A stretch of DNA of 64,000 nt, taken from Dugong dugon (taxonomy: Eukaryota > Chordata > Mammalia > Sirenia > Dugongidae). Shown here piece by piece: positions 32,976 through 44,420 of this stretch. The notes beneath the pieces are model-generated. The model saw only the letters and a list, made by a program, of their open reading frames with translations, did not search any database and was not told the DNA's origin. The stretch's first letter is position 1, and every line of letters begins with the position of its first letter. The stretch is taken from NCBI GenBank assembly GCA_030035585.1, contig CM057482.1, forward strand, positions 8,357,001 through 8,421,000, read 5' to 3'. A program made the position numbers and the translations under genes.

Positions 32976-34226
32976 AGATCATTCTCAGCCCATCTCAGAC
33001 CAAATGTGTCCTTGCAGGTAGGGCCTGGATTTTGGTTTTTTTACTCTCCTCAGATGATTCTAACAAGCAGCCAGCCTTGAAAACACCTGCTGCAGGCCTG
33101 GCTGGTGCCCTGGTTGGGGAGAACCAGCATGCATCCCGTAGCACCAGGCTGCACAGCTGGGATAGCTGCCCTCCACATGCTCCCACAAGGCCCGGTTCAG
33201 TTGGCGTACCTGTGGCGGGCAGGTTTCTGCATCCTCAGTGCTGTTTCTCCCACACGTGGGGAACTCCAGAGTGAAAGTCTGCATGGCTGACTCCCGCAGC
33301 CAGCACGACTGTGAAATGGAGCTTTGTGATATTTGACTTTAATGTTCCTGACATTTCAGAGCATTAGAGTACAGTAAGACACAGGAACATCCTGGGCCTG
33401 GATTAGCTGTCTGGGGATGTTTTGGGAAGCAGATCAGCACCTTCCATCACCACAGGGTTGTTATCAATGTAAATGATCATTTATTAGCAAAGTCCTGAAA
33501 TGCCGGAAACAGCGAATTTACTGTTTATGAGTTCAAATGAACATCAAGTATCGAGAGCTGGAAAGGTTTTTAAAGATCGTTGGACACCTACCTGGAAAGA
33601 AAGATTCAGGTGCAGGAACTTGCCGTGATTTATCCAAGGTCTTATCACTTGTTCGTCGTACAGCTGGATCAGAACAGGGGCCTTGACACCCCCTCCTTGC
33701 AGTCCTACTGGGAAGACACCACATCTACCTGAGCATAGCACTTTGTCTTCTAGAGGTGATTCACATTGTAAACGAGACCCCACCTGTGTTGACAGAGAAC
33801 ACCTGTGAGCTCTAACACCCTCTTGCTAATGCTGCTCCCTAAAAAACAAGGTGAAAGTTAGCGGTAACTGATGGTGTTAATGCGCCGTCACATTCCCATA
33901 TACTACCTTAATTTTTCTTCTCATTCTTTTTCACTTGAACTTACCTAAATAAAGCCACAGAGAATTTTTCTCTGTAAGATCTCAAAAATGGGGAGGGGGG
34001 CATTCTAATAAGAAGCAAGAGGTATTTCCATGCCATTCAGGACCAGTGACCAAGCAAGAAGAGACTAAGGATGTTGTTGAAGGTGTCCTAAGGGCCTTGT
34101 CAGTTGCTGGCCCAGGAAGAGAAGGGCAGCCCAAACCCCCTTCTCATGTTACGGCAGGACCTCTCTGGTTTCCTGGGTTTTTAATTCTGTGCTATGATTG
34201 TGTCATGCAGTTGTCTGGTTTTGCAG

Positions 34227-34335
34227 GCATCTAGGGTATGGGTTCAGAACAAAGTGGACGAATCCAAACATGAAATTCACTCTCAAGTTGATGCCATCAC
34301 AGCTGGAACGGCTTCAGTTGTTAACCTCACAGCCG
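34227..34335 (+). CDS. TLN2: TLN2 exon 8 (rod bundle R1)
   Basis: Thirty-six codons plus one base, residues 527-562, ASRVWVQNKVDESKHEIHSQ through VVNLTA with the first base of Gly563. DESKHEIHSQVDAITAGTAS is invariant between talins, whereas SRVWVQNKV is the talin-2 form. The acceptor is CTGGTTTTGCAG and the donor CCG|GTAAGT. Confidence 0.98.
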
Positions 34336-34861
34336 GTAAGTCCCTGGGTAAAAATTTGTGGTGTGTTGTGTTTTTGTGCCAAAAAAAAAAAGTTCTTATT
34401 CTCTGAATGGAAACAACAGATTTTCATATTATGAGACTATGGTCTATTTTTAGGAACTTGGAGTGCTTCTGGCATTTTCTCCCACTGACCCAAGAGAGAT
34501 GTAGGGAAACTTGCATTCCTGCTTGTCTATATTGTGCATCATCATTCCAAAGCACTTAGCACTTCTCATTGTTCGTCAATATGCTGGACATTGTTCCAGG
34601 TATATTGAGCCTACTTTCTCCCTTCTGGGACCTTAAAGTCTGGCTTTGAATGAGTAGATCTATCATATCTGATTTCCTCCATCTTGTCCAGTGCTGGCCC
34701 CTTCTGGTTTAGTATGATCCCGGCCTTGTGCCATCAGTTAAAAGCAGGGAAATATTTTGGCTTTTTCCCCTTGCAGCATTTCATTCCCGACCTCAGTGAG
34801 CTGCTGACGGGCCTAATGAAAAGGGCTGTGAGATGCTGAGACTTCTCTAGGGTTTCAAAGA

Positions 34862-35013
34862 AGCAGCACAGTGGTTAAGACCTCGGCTGCTAACCAAAAG
34901 GTCAGCAGTTCGAATCCACCAGTTGCTCCTTGGAAACCCTATGGGGCAGTTCTACCCTGTCCTGTAGGGTCACTATGAGTCTGCATTGACTGGACAGCAG
35001 TGGGTTTTGATTT
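34862..35013 (+). mobile_element. AfroSINE, head-truncated
   Basis: Starts inside the head at GCACAGTGGTTAAGACCTCG and runs through CCTTGGAAACCCTATGGGGC to TGGACAGCAGTGGGTTTTG. It directly adjoins the LTR at 35014. Confidence 0.92.
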
Positions 35014-35393
35014 TGTCTTAGTTACCCAGTGCTGCTGTAACAGCAATACCACAAGTGAGTGGCTTTAAAGAACAGAAATTTATTTTCTGACAGTTTTGGA
35101 GGCTGGTCTTGGCCATGTGGATTCCATCCTTGTTGGTATCCCTGAGCATTCCTTGCTTCTTGGTGCTGCTCACGTGGTGTCTGTCCTTCCCAGTATATGC
35201 TTACTTCTCTGTGTCTATACTGCTTTTTATGTAACTCAAGTGGTTAGGTTTAGGATCCACCCTATACTAGTATGACCTCAACTGATTGGTTGATTATATT
35301 ACATTAAATTGCATTATGGAAAGTGGTTACATTAGATAAGATTCCATTCATAGGTACAGGAGTTAGGATTCCAACACATATTTTGAGGTGACA
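35014..35393 (-). mobile_element. MaLR-type (ERVL-MaLR) LTR, third copy
   Basis: On the minus strand it ends GCAGCACTGGGTAACTAAGACA-like, preceded by AAATAAATTTCTGTTCTTTA. The other end shows the GTCACCTCAAAATATGTGTT pattern. It is a different subfamily from the copies at 15 and 13059. Solitary fossil with no internal region; old. Confidence 0.7.
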
Positions 35394-35419
35394 AGATACA
35401 TAGGACTGCTCATACTCAG

Positions 35420-35575
35420 TGTTTCAATGTATGAGGCCTCATGATGGAAGACCTTTGGAGGGAGGCAGCTCCTTGAAGACCCTATGGATCACAATGGTCA
35501 GATCCTGTTGTGTAAGGGGTCGCCGTGAGTTGGGTCAACTCCCGGGCAGCTGACACCGGCACCACCACCTCCACC
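35420..35575 (+). mobile_element. RTE-like 3' tail fragment
   Basis: GAAGACCCTATGGATCACAA, then TTGTGTAAGGGGTCGCCGTG and AGTTGGGTCAACTCCCGGGC, with a CAGCTGACACC(GGC)ACC end. It is laid out like the RTE end (GGGTCGCTATGAGTCGGAACCGACTCGACGG type) but is older and diverged. Confidence 0.5.
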
Positions 35576-35770
35576 TTGGAGACAGGGAGCTGTCTGTCTC
35601 ACTGTGCACATCACTGCTCTGAGGCTGACTCCTGCAGGATGGTGGGTAGTAAGCACCTATCGGTGTGGGGTTTTGGAAACTCTCATCAGGACCACTGACA
35701 GCCTTCCCACCTGGGCTCTCCTCAGCCTTCACTGCCCTCCCTTCATGCTGATGATCCCTCTGTATCCCAG

Positions 35771-35979
35771 GAGACCCTGCAGACACTGACTACACAGCAG
35801 TGGGATGTGCAATCACTACTATTTCTTCCAACCTGACGGAGATGTCCAAGGGTGTGAAGCTGTTGGCGGCCTTCATGGATGATGAGGTGGGCAGCGGGGA
35901 GGACCTACTGAGAGCTGCGAGGACCCTCGCTGGGGCAGTGTCAGACTTGCTGAAAGCTGTACAGCCTACTTCTGGAGAG
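35771..35979 (+). CDS. TLN2: TLN2 exon 9 (R1, vinculin-binding site 1)
   Basis: Two bases completing Gly563, then 69 codons, residues 564-632, DPADTDYTAVGCAITTISSN through KAVQPTSGE. The helix LLRAARTLAGAVSDLLKAVQ (608-627) corresponds to vinculin-binding site 1 of talin-1 (about 605-636), cryptic until the bundle is stretched. One residue reads LLAAFMDDE where I recall LLAALMDDE in human. The acceptor is CCTCTGTATCCCAG and the donor GAG|GTGAGC. Confidence 0.98.
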
Positions 35980-36546
35980 GTGAGCTCTTGGGGCAAGTGG
36001 TCACTCGGGTTCTGTTGAGATAAATGCATCCTTTGGGTGCCATGAGCCTCTTGTTTCCTGAGCTGTTCTTCCATCCTGTTGGGTTGTGTTACAGCACAGT
36101 AGTATTTGGAGGTTGCTGAACTTAGCACAGAAGCTATTGTTCAGTCTTGAGGTTTGGTTAACTCCTACTATGAAGCTCCTCCACCAAGGATACTTGCTGA
36201 AATGCAACCCCAGAAACTAACACATACATAATGCAATTTAATGAGAATACAAGTTTGCACCCTCATTTCCATAAAGCACATAGTACTTTCTCATCTTTGG
36301 AACTAGGCTCTTTATTTGAACATTTCAAATCTGTCCACCTACTGCCGGTTTCTGAAACACTGGCGTTTTTTTGCACGAGGTTCTGGAGGTCATTTATATC
36401 TCCTGTCTGACGGACCACCAGAGGCATCCTCAGTTAGGTGCGGGGGAACCCATCCTGCAGGATTCCTCTTTCTGCACGTCCATGTCTGATGAGACCGAGG
36501 GGGAAGTGCATTTTCTTTCCAGCCAAGCTGTGTTCTTTGTTCACAG
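35980..36546 (+). other. TLN2: TLN2 intron, 567 bp
   Basis: The shortest intron in the window. No repeat or other feature recognised. Confidence 0.9.
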
Positions 36547-36645
36547 CCTCGACAGACAGTGTTGACCGCTGCCGGAAGTATCGGACAAGCCAGTGGGGAT
36601 CTTCTGAGACAGATCGGAGAAAACGAGACCGATGAGCGGTTCCAA
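36547..36645 (+). CDS. TLN2: TLN2 exon 10 (R1-R2 border)
   Basis: Thirty-three codons, residues 633-665, PRQTVLTAAGSIGQASGDLL through NETDERFQ. It closes R1 and enters the four-helix bundle R2. The acceptor is TTCTTTGTTCACAG and the donor CAA|GTAAGA, an intronically strong but exonically A-ending site. Phase 0 at both ends. Confidence 0.97.
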
Positions 36646-36919
36646 GTAAGATATTTGCTGCGTTGTGGCCTTGGAAGAGGGTCTAAGAGATGGCCTAGAC
36701 CCAGACAGGGAGAATGTAATGAAAAACAAACCAAATCTTCCTTGAGCTGTCAAGAATGAGATTGAGGTGCATTATCTTGGGGGTGAGGTCTCTTGTGCTA
36801 ATTTTTAAAGTGTTTTTTACAGAAGGGCTCATTTTACGTATATCGTGCGGTATCATGGAAACGCACTTATTTACCTCTTCTCATTGTTTGTCAATATTCT
36901 GGGCATTCTTCAAACGCAG

Positions 36920-37015
36920 AAGTGGAGAGAATAGTGTCATGAACCCCCATATTTATATCACTCAACTTTTACTATTATCAATTCATAACCAATCTTGTTT
37001 TATTTCTTCAGGAGC
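36920..37015 (-). mobile_element. Antisense old L1 fragment
   Basis: ATGAACCCCCATATTTATAT, CACTCAACTTTTACTATTAT and AACCAATCTTGTTTTATTTC match the reverse 3' untranslated wording of L1M elements. Short and diverged. Confidence 0.5.
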
Positions 37016-39682
37016 GTTTTTTAAGTGCTTCATTCTTGAGTCCACATATTAAGAGTGAAAACGTGCACACCCAGATATGTGCACATGGCACACACAGTCT
37101 AGGCTTTTCTTTGTATTCAGAGGTGGTTCTATTTTCCATGTCCCATCTAAAACCACTAGTGTGATGGAGAGACTTTTTTGTGACTCTTCTTTGTCAATGC
37201 CAGGGACATGTGTTGTCTGTCCTCTGGTGAGCAACTGTAGCCACTGTTTGCAGCTGGCTCGATGCACTGCCAGTCTCACTGTTCTGCAGCTCAGACAAGA
37301 GCTTAACTTGCCCGTCCCTCTCTGTCCTGGCCACCAGACATCAGAGATGGAGCTGCAGAGGCCTCCTGTGGGAAGTTCAGGCTGAGATGAGCTTCTTTTC
37401 TCTCTACTTTTCTCTCTGCCTCCTCCTCTTACGTCTTAATTTGTGTCCTAATTAAAACATCACAGTTTAGCCCACATTCCCTGGATGATGCCTTTTTCCA
37501 AATCCAGTGCCAAGTTTGCTACTTGAGAACTCTGTAGAATTTTGTTAGCCTTTACTTTTTTACATGAGGGCAGGTACTTCTTTGCAGGCAAGTCCCTACT
37601 AAACAGCTGGGTAGATTTGAGATTCCGCTGCTGGTGTACTAGATTTAATTATCTTGAAGTGATTCACTTACCTTCCTGAAAAACGTTATTGCTTCCCCCA
37701 AAGCGTTTGGGAAGGTTAAGCGGGAAGTCACAGTTCTGGCTGAAGAGATCACGTGCGTTCTTGTATTTTTTAAAGCTTCACCGTTTTGCCTTTCACAGAT
37801 TATCTTCGTTGCGAGTGAAGGCAGACTCTGCATCCTAATGTTTGTTTCTGTTTAAACACACTAGGGAAGCAGGCTCAGGCTCAGGGTGATGGTCCTGCAC
37901 AGGCTTTGTTAATGTGGAAAGGCCTGGCAGGAATGTCTTCCCTTTCTGGAAGGGTTCTAGGTAAACACCAGTGCAGTACGGTGATCCTGCTAGCCCTTCC
38001 ACTTGGGGGTAGTCCCTGGCTTACTGACGTTGGGCTTCTTACTCTCTATTTGTCTGATTCTTGAGATCCTATCTTGGAGCTTTTCTTGGGTTCTCAACGT
38101 ACTGCATGTTCCCAGAGTTAACAAAGATTTGTTTTACGCAGGCTACATAATAGTGGTCTTGTTGAGAAGTTTGACAAAGGCCTTGTCAGCAACCATAGCT
38201 GTAGTATCATGTTCTTTTTCTAACTGTATGATTGGGTTTTTGTTTTGATTTTTTTTTTTTTTTTTTTTGCAAAATTAAGAGGAGGAACAAGATTTCTTGA
38301 AATGATTCTAACAAAGCTTTTTCTAGCAATCATGATTCTACATCACCAAATCTTGGTCCTTGTGTGAAAAGATGGATTACTATAAAGTGAAGGAATACCA
38401 GAACCTGTTTTGGAAAGTTACTTTTAAAAACCTTTTTCATAATTTGTGACACTCGTTCTGTGCTTTCACAGGACACTGAGATAGGTGTCCAGGGGCTGTA
38501 ACTCTGCAGACTGTGTTGGGAGCCATCTCCAAGAGCTGTGTGGTACCCAAGTGCCATGCAGATCCCAAAGGCAGCTTCAAGTTTCAACACTATAGACTTT
38601 GGTGTTTCCATGAGTATTGAGCAAACATTGGAGACCTAAGAAAAGGACTGAACTAAGCTGTTCCTTTAACATTGTTTGGGTTTTGTCCATTTTAAAATCA
38701 GCTGACTTGGTAGATTCATGGGTTAATAGCATATAGTCTTTGCTCTTTGTAAAACTACCCAGGCTTAGCACTCTTTCCAATATGCCTTCTCATAAAACAT
38801 CTTGTTGTAAAGACTCTGTGGGTGCCCTTTGCATTTTGAATCAAAAGTGCTTTTTATTATCTGATGAATTAATAAAGACTTCTGACCGCATTTCCCATGG
38901 GGGAGAAAGCCTTAACATGTTTGTGCAAAATGGAAATGGCTCGTATGTGTGTGAAGGCATTTCCACGCCAAATAAACTGCCTTCAGTATGAAAAGTAAAG
39001 AAGTAAATTAAATATAACAGTGGTTAGTTCTTCAGGCCAACAGATGACAAATCCGGTAGGCTAAATAAAGGATCGGCCGTCCTGCATACAGATGCCTTTT
39101 CATTGAGTGGAAGCATCAGCTGATCTTTAAGTGGTCCGAGCTCACTGCATCTTCAGTCAGGTCTTCGTGTAGCTGGTTTATTTATGTAGGCTCCCTTTCC
39201 ACTTTCCATAATAGTTTAATGCCTGGCCAGCAGGCTACAGAACGCTGAGAATAACTTACGTTCAGAGATCCTTGGCTCTTGAGCTATAGGTGTTGATGGC
39301 AGCTGTTTGTGTGTGCATGTCCAACGTTGCCCTCTCGAGGCAGAGACATGGCTGAATTTCTGATGATAACTTGAATCCTTTTGCAGAGTAAAAACCTAAG
39401 AGATAAATTTTCAGGTTACAGTGGGGCATGATGACTTGGTGGCCGTGAATCACAACCTTCCTGCAGCACATGGTATTTGTGGCGTCTGGATATATTTCCA
39501 AGCCTCGTCTGATCCACCACAGTGACCATGTATCCGAGAGACATGGCAAAGATTCTCAGTGCCAGACAAGTGCATGGATGTGAATCGGTGGTTAAAATGA
39601 AAACCCTTCCCCCAAATTAACCTCTATTTACTTAATGGATGTATAAGAGACTATATTACCAGGATGCAAGCCTCCTTCTTTA

Positions 39683-39868
39683 ATAAGCACTCAGCTACTA
39701 ACTGAAAGGTTGGTGGTTCGAACCCACCAGCTGCTCTGCGGGAGAAAGATGTGGAAGTCTGCTTCTGTACTGATCACAGCCTTGGAAACCCCGTGGGGCA
39801 GTTCTACCCTGTCCTAGAGGGTCACTATCAGTCGGAATCAACTCAACAGCAATGGTTTGTTTTTTTTT
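39683..39868 (+). mobile_element. AfroSINE, head-truncated
   Basis: Starts with AAGCACTCAGCTACTAACTG, has the B-box region GTTCGAACCCACC, the body GAGAAAGATGTGGAAGTCTG and the tail GGTCACTATCAGTCGGAATC ending in a T-run. Confidence 0.92.
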
Positions 39869-40033
39869 TTAAGGAGGAGTTGCTATTTCGGAAAATTAAC
39901 ATTCTAATGTGCTAGAGGGAAAACAGCAAATGGAATTGTAATAAAATGTTTTGGCAGAAGCCACTTTTTATGTTTAGGCTGTGATGATTGATTAGAAAAA
40001 AAAAGTGAACAGTCTTTGGTTCCCTTTTCTCAG

Positions 40034-40201
40034 GATGTTTTAATGAGTTTGGCCAAAGCTGTTGCCAATGCCGCTGCCATGTTGGTACTAAAGGCAAAGA
40101 ATGTCGCCCAAGTGGCCGAGGATACGGTCCTGCAGAACAGGGTGATCGCTGCTGCCACCCAGTGTGCCCTTTCCACCTCCCAGCTTGTGGCCTGTGCCAA
40201 G
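40034..40201 (+). CDS. TLN2: TLN2 exon 11 (rod bundle R2)
   Basis: Fifty-six codons, residues 666-721, DVLMSLAKAVANAAAMLVLK through STSQLVACAK. It forms helices of the four-helix bundle R2, which packs with R1 and R3 in the compact N-terminal rod. ATQCALSTSQLVAC is invariant in talins. The acceptor is TTCCCTTTTCTCAG and the donor AAG|GTAAGC. Phase 0. Confidence 0.98.
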
Positions 40202-41431
40202 GTAAGCCAGCTGGCACTCCCACCCCTGCAAAGTGTCACATGCTCTTCTTGCCTGCCTCCAGTCATTTGGGGACAAAATTTGTTAAAATTCTCCAAGGCT
40301 TAGAGCTTGCTTCAGGTGTCTTCTTAGAGGTGATCTGATAGGATTTTAGCATAAGCTGTCCAATTCTGCTTTTATCATTTGTTCTTCACACGAGTCCTCA
40401 GGCAGTGGGTACTTGCCTGCGTCTTACTGCAGTTTCCATGTGTAGATCTCTGTGCCTCCCCTTTGGGCATCTCAGTATGTCTTATTTACACCTGCACACG
40501 CTGGGTTCTTGCACTGTGCAGTACGGCATTATACGTGGGATCAGAAATGACCCACAGAGTTTCTGAGAGCCCTTTCGACATTGCAGTGTCAGAGTGAGAA
40601 TGTTAATTGTTGCTGTTCGGTGGCTGCACATTCAGTCACTCTCCCCAGCAAGCCTGCAGATTAAGCAGTATCATCCCCAGTTTACTGATGAGGAGGCTAA
40701 TGTCCTTACATGTTAGGTAAATAACGTAAGACCACAGGAGTAAAAATGGCAGAATTGGGATTAAAACCCAGGTCTGTCTGACACCACATGACCTTTGCAT
40801 CCCAACACATTGTGTCCTTGCTGAAGTGATCATCAAAGGATGGGAGAGATCCGTTTCTCAACATGGTGACGTATCAAGTTGTTCAGATCCGTGATCTGCC
40901 TCAGCCTGGCATTTCGTATCGAATGGTAGGATCTGCACCATTAACCGGGGGTGTCCTTGCTGGTGTCCCTCCTGTTTTCCTTGTCCTCCTTCTTAGGATC
41001 CACAGATAACGGATAGAACCCCCTGTTCCTTAAAGTATCACGAGGCAGAGTTCCAGGTATCTTTGGAACTGGAAATACAATTCCTTTATGTGTTTTGCTT
41101 ATCCTAGCTCAGAAGACTCAATTCAGGGGATCCTAAAAGGAAGTGGCATATTGGTAAATATTGGAAATTTCTCTCTATAGAAGTTGTCAATACTATGAAT
41201 TGCCATGTGTCATTACTGAGATATAGATTTATTAGCAGAACATCTAAAATCAGAGAGATGAAGTAGGGTAGTGAAGTAAAGTAAACCTTAGCAATGCTTT
41301 ACTTTAATCTCTGGTCCTGTACATAAGGAACTGAGGCCCAAGGCTTGAAGGGACTCAGGGGAAATGTTACTGCGCGCTGAGCACCAAGAGTCATCCCACA
41401 GGGCCCGAGACGTGTTCCTCTCTCACTGCAG
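40202..41431 (+). other. TLN2: TLN2 intron, 1230 bp
   Basis: One minus-strand MIR. Otherwise nothing recognised. Confidence 0.9.
40650..40825 (-). mobile_element. MIR, minus strand
   Basis: CATCCCCAGTTTACTGATGA, then GGGATTAAAACCCAGGTCTG and CTGACACCACATGACCTTTG, is the reverse MIR core and head. Confidence 0.8.
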
Positions 41432-41726
41432 GTGGTGAGCCCCACCATCAGCTCCCCCGTGTGCCAGGAGCAGCTGATTGAGGCGGGCAAGCTCGTGGAC
41501 CGCTCGGTGGAGAACTGCGTCCGGGCCTGCCAGGCGGCCACCGACGACAGCGAGCTCCTGAAGCAGGTCAGCGCGGCAGCCAGTGTGGTCAGCCAGGCCC
41601 TGCACGACCTCCTGCAGCACGTACGACAGTTTGCCAGCCGAGGCGAGCCCATCGGCCGCTACGACCAGGCCACGGACACCATCATGTGTGTCACCGAGAG
41701 CATCTTCAGCTCCATGGGCGATGCTG
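41432..41726 (+). CDS. TLN2: TLN2 exon 12 (R2-R3, largest exon here)
   Basis: Ninety-eight codons plus one base, residues 722-819, VVSPTISSPVCQEQLIEAGK through SSMGDA. It finishes R2 and starts R3, the mechanically weakest talin bundle, which binds RIAM when folded and vinculin when opened. Thr809 (in MCVTESIF) is the first of four threonines that destabilise R3. The exon is GC-rich, and its opposite strand carries long open frames that are only shadows. The acceptor is CTCTCTCACTGCAG and the donor CTG|GTGAGG. Confidence 0.98.
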
Positions 41727-42004
41727 GTGAGGGCTGGGCTGTGGGGGGTCAGCACGGGGCTTCCTGGTGGTGAGGGTCGTGTAGAGGGAGGTGAAGGCTG
41801 CCTCCATCAGTGGCAAGGGCAAGTTCTCATCAGCCTCTGCCAGAGGCTTCTCTCTGACGCTGGGAGAAAGAGAAAGAGTGTTAATGTGCCTTCCGTAGCA
41901 ATGCGTAAAGGCTTAAAAAAAAACTTAATTTTTTTAATGATGTAGGTTCACAGTAAATACTTTCTTCCATCTATAATTGAAAGGATAAATAAGTCTTCCC
42001 ACAC

Positions 42005-42242
42005 CCAGCCTATCATTAAAAAAAAAAAAAACCCAGTTGCCATTGAGTCAATTCTGACTCGTGATGACCCCATGAGTGCCAGAGTAGAACTGTACTCTGT
42101 AGGGTTTTCAGTGGCTGACTTTTCAGAAGTAGATCGCCAGACCTTTCTTCTGAAGTGACTCAGAGTGGACCTGAACCTCCGACCTATGGTTAGTAGCCGA
42201 GCTTGTTAACCATTTGCACCCCCCAGGGACTCCAGCCTATCA
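42005..42242 (-). mobile_element. AfroSINE (third subfamily) with exact 11 bp target-site duplication
   Basis: CCAGCCTATCA at 42005-42015 and 42232-42242 flanks 42016-42231. The body differs from the other types, with GGTTTTCAGTGGCTGACTTT, AGAAGTAGATCGCCAGACCT and TTCTGAAGTGACTCAGAGTG. It is shared with the copies at 51707 and 60669. Confidence 0.92.
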
Positions 42243-42313
42243 CTACCCCATCTAAATCATCAGAATTTCTGTTTTATCTGTCCAGAAAGTTTTTTTCTTC
42301 CTCTGGTCATACA

Positions 42314-42530
42314 CAGGGTCCTAGGGTGATGCATACAGGTTTGCACTCAGCTACTAACTTAAAGGTTGGCGCTTCAAAACTGCCCAGCAGCACGGCAAAA
42401 GAAAGGCCTGGCCATCTGCTTCCGTAAAGATTATACCAACGAAACCTTATGGAACAAGTCCTACTCTGTAACACATGGGGTCACCGTGGGTCAGAATCAG
42501 CTTGACGACAGTGGGTTTGATTTGATTTTT
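42314..42530 (+). mobile_element. AfroSINE (long-body subfamily)
   Basis: Worn head TTGCACTCAGCTACTAACTT, body GAAAGGCCTGGCCATCTGCT, tail CACATGGGGTCACCGTGGGT, and a TTTGATTTGATTTT end. It sits 83 bp from the preceding SINE in the opposite orientation. Confidence 0.9.
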
Positions 42531-43385
42531 TTAGTCACACATACACATAAAATTCATTCTTTATATAAACAGGATAGAGTTATACGTACACTTTTGTAAC
42601 TATTTCACTTATTATATCTTAGAGACTATTTCCATGCTGACCTGTACCTTAATTTTGTTAATGACAGCATTGTATTCTATACTATGGATGCATCATAATT
42701 TACTTAATCAATTATCTTTTAATAGACATTTAGGTGGTTTGTAAGCTTTAGTTTGTTTTACAAAAAGAATACCACAACGAGCATTGTTCTAAAAATCATC
42801 TTGGTATACTTTTGGGAGTATATATGTAGGCTGAATTCCTATCAGTGGATTTGCTGGGCCAACAGGCTTGTACGTTTTTTATTTTTAAAGTTTCTGTGAC
42901 GTTTCTCTCAAGGAAGATTTCAAAATTTGCAACCCTACCAGTAGTTTGTAGCAATCTGCTTTCCTACTTCCTCGCCAGCACAGAGCAATACTTGATAATG
43001 CGTATTTTTCAGAAAATTATCCTGCGCTTTTCAGTATCCTCCACAGTGATTTAAGAAGATAGGAATTCTCCACACATTTTTGTTTTTATTCTTTTGTTTT
43101 TGTTTTTTTAATAAACTTCCATTTTGAAAGAGGTTTAGGTTTACAGAAGAGTTGTTGAGATAATACAGAGTTCCTGTACACCCCTCCACAGTTTCCCCCG
43201 TCTTCAACAGCTTACCTAGCCATGGCACATTTACCATGAGAGACGAGCATTGCTACGTTCCTGTGAACTAAGCTGCAGACGTTATTCTTATATCACCAGC
43301 TTTCCACTGTTGTTCTTTTATCGTTTCAGGATCCAAGCCAAGACACCACATCGCACTTAACATAGACATCACGTTCCATTTGCCA
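42531..43385 (-). mobile_element. Antisense old L1 fragments
   Basis: 42531-43075 and 43085-43385 read as reverse L1M 3' ends: CAGCATTGTATTCTATACTA, then ATCAGTGGATTTGCTGGGCC, and in the second part TTTAGGTTTACAGAAGAGTT with CAGGATCCAAGCCAAGACAC. They may be two separate insertions. Confidence 0.65.
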
Positions 43386-43939
43386 CATTTTGATTTCTCT
43401 TAAAGTTTTTTTTCCTCCTAATGTTACACGGCTTCCACACTCTTCTCCAGTGGCCTTTGGGAGAGGAAGAAACGCTTACATTTGGATAGCTTTATTTTTA
43501 TTGTTGATTATTATACCTCCCACTTCCAAAAAGAAGTTGGAACAGATTTCAATGAAATTGCAAGTACAATAAGAGCAAGTAACTGGTAATGCAAGATCAA
43601 CACCAGTACTGGGAAGAAAAGGGAAAGTAAAGAGAAAAATGATAGGGAGAGCTCTTGGCCAAGGGAAACAGCATTTAAGCATGAAACTGGGGTCCACGCT
43701 TCCTATTAGCCAGAGCCAAATAGCACACATACAATGGATTTTACTAATGTGGTATAATTTAATCCAAAATTTTAAAAGTAATTTACTTCCGTGTTCATTA
43801 TTCAGAGAGTTTATTATGGGGACTTTAGCATAAGTGAGTTCTTAAAGTGAGGTTAACTATTTTCTAAGTCATTATTTACTGAAAGTAAATCCACATAATT
43901 GCATTCTCTGCTTTCCCTTTATAAAGTGCTTCTTGTCGG

Positions 43940-44146
43940 TCGTTGTTGTTGTTAGGTGCTGTCGAGTCCATTCTGACTCTTAATGACCCTATAGGACAGA
44001 GTAGGACTGTTCCATAGGGCTTCCTAGGCTGTAATCTTTGCGGGAGCAGATCACCAGGTCTTTTCTCCCATGGAGCAGCTGGTGGGTTTGAACCACAGAC
44101 CTTTTGGTTAGCAGCCAAGTGTTTCACCGTTGCGCCACCAGGGCTC
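43940..44146 (-). mobile_element. AfroSINE (long-body subfamily)
   Basis: Tail (GTT)n AGGTGCTGTCGAGTC, body GGCTGTAATCTTTGCGGGAG and head CGTTGCGCCACCAGGGCTC. Minus strand. Confidence 0.93.
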
Positions 44147-44420
44147 ATTCCTCTTTGGTGACTTGTGTCATGTTTGTCCCACGTTGCCCATAAGATGCAA
44201 CTTGGATATGTTTTGACGGTGCAGGCCTGGTAGCCACAGAGAACATTTTCAGTTCTGGGTCTAATTGGGGTGCAGTGTTTAAGACTAGAACTTGGATATG
44301 AGGCTCCGTTGTCTTTGACCAGCTTGCCAGAGGAATAGTGACAAGACTGTTCAGTTCAGTTTTAACTGAACTTTAGAAGAAAGCAGAGAAACAGACTGCA
44401 CCCTCTATCCCATCGTCTAG

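Larger units (their letters stand above)
32162..34226 (+). other. TLN2: TLN2 intron, 2065 bp
   Basis: Old repeats only: a MIR and two MER5-type elements between 32305 and 32975. Nothing recognised in 32980-34210. The open frames at 32957-33290 on both strands have no protein signature. Confidence 0.9.
34336..35770 (+). other. TLN2: TLN2 intron, 1435 bp
   Basis: From 34862 it is a chain of SINE, LTR and RTE-like tail. 34340-34860 and 35580-35760 hold nothing recognised. Confidence 0.9.
36646..40033 (+). other. TLN2: TLN2 intron, 3388 bp
   Basis: Unusually poor in recognisable repeats: a short antisense L1 trace (36920-37015), a T-run (38249-38268) and one AfroSINE near its end. 37020-39680 shows nothing I can assign. 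The open frames there (for example 38740-38991) have no protein signature. A conserved non-coding element could be looked for by alignment. Confidence 0.85.
41727..44420 (+). other. TLN2: TLN2 intron, 2694 bp
   Basis: Three AfroSINEs and antisense old L1 pieces fill 42016-43385 and 43940-44146. 43390-43930 and 44150-44400 hold nothing recognised. Confidence 0.9.

Noticed and set aside
38740-38991. 83-codon + strand frame near AATTAATAAAGACTTC, considered as a processed pseudogene or terminal exon
   Set aside because: No protein similarity and no A-tail or splice context; most likely chance.
41299-41755. Two overlapping minus-strand open frames of 110-117 codons opposite TLN2 exon 12
   Set aside because: They mirror the GC-rich coding exon. 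Their sequence has no known motif, and frames of this kind are expected opposite an open, GC-rich exon.
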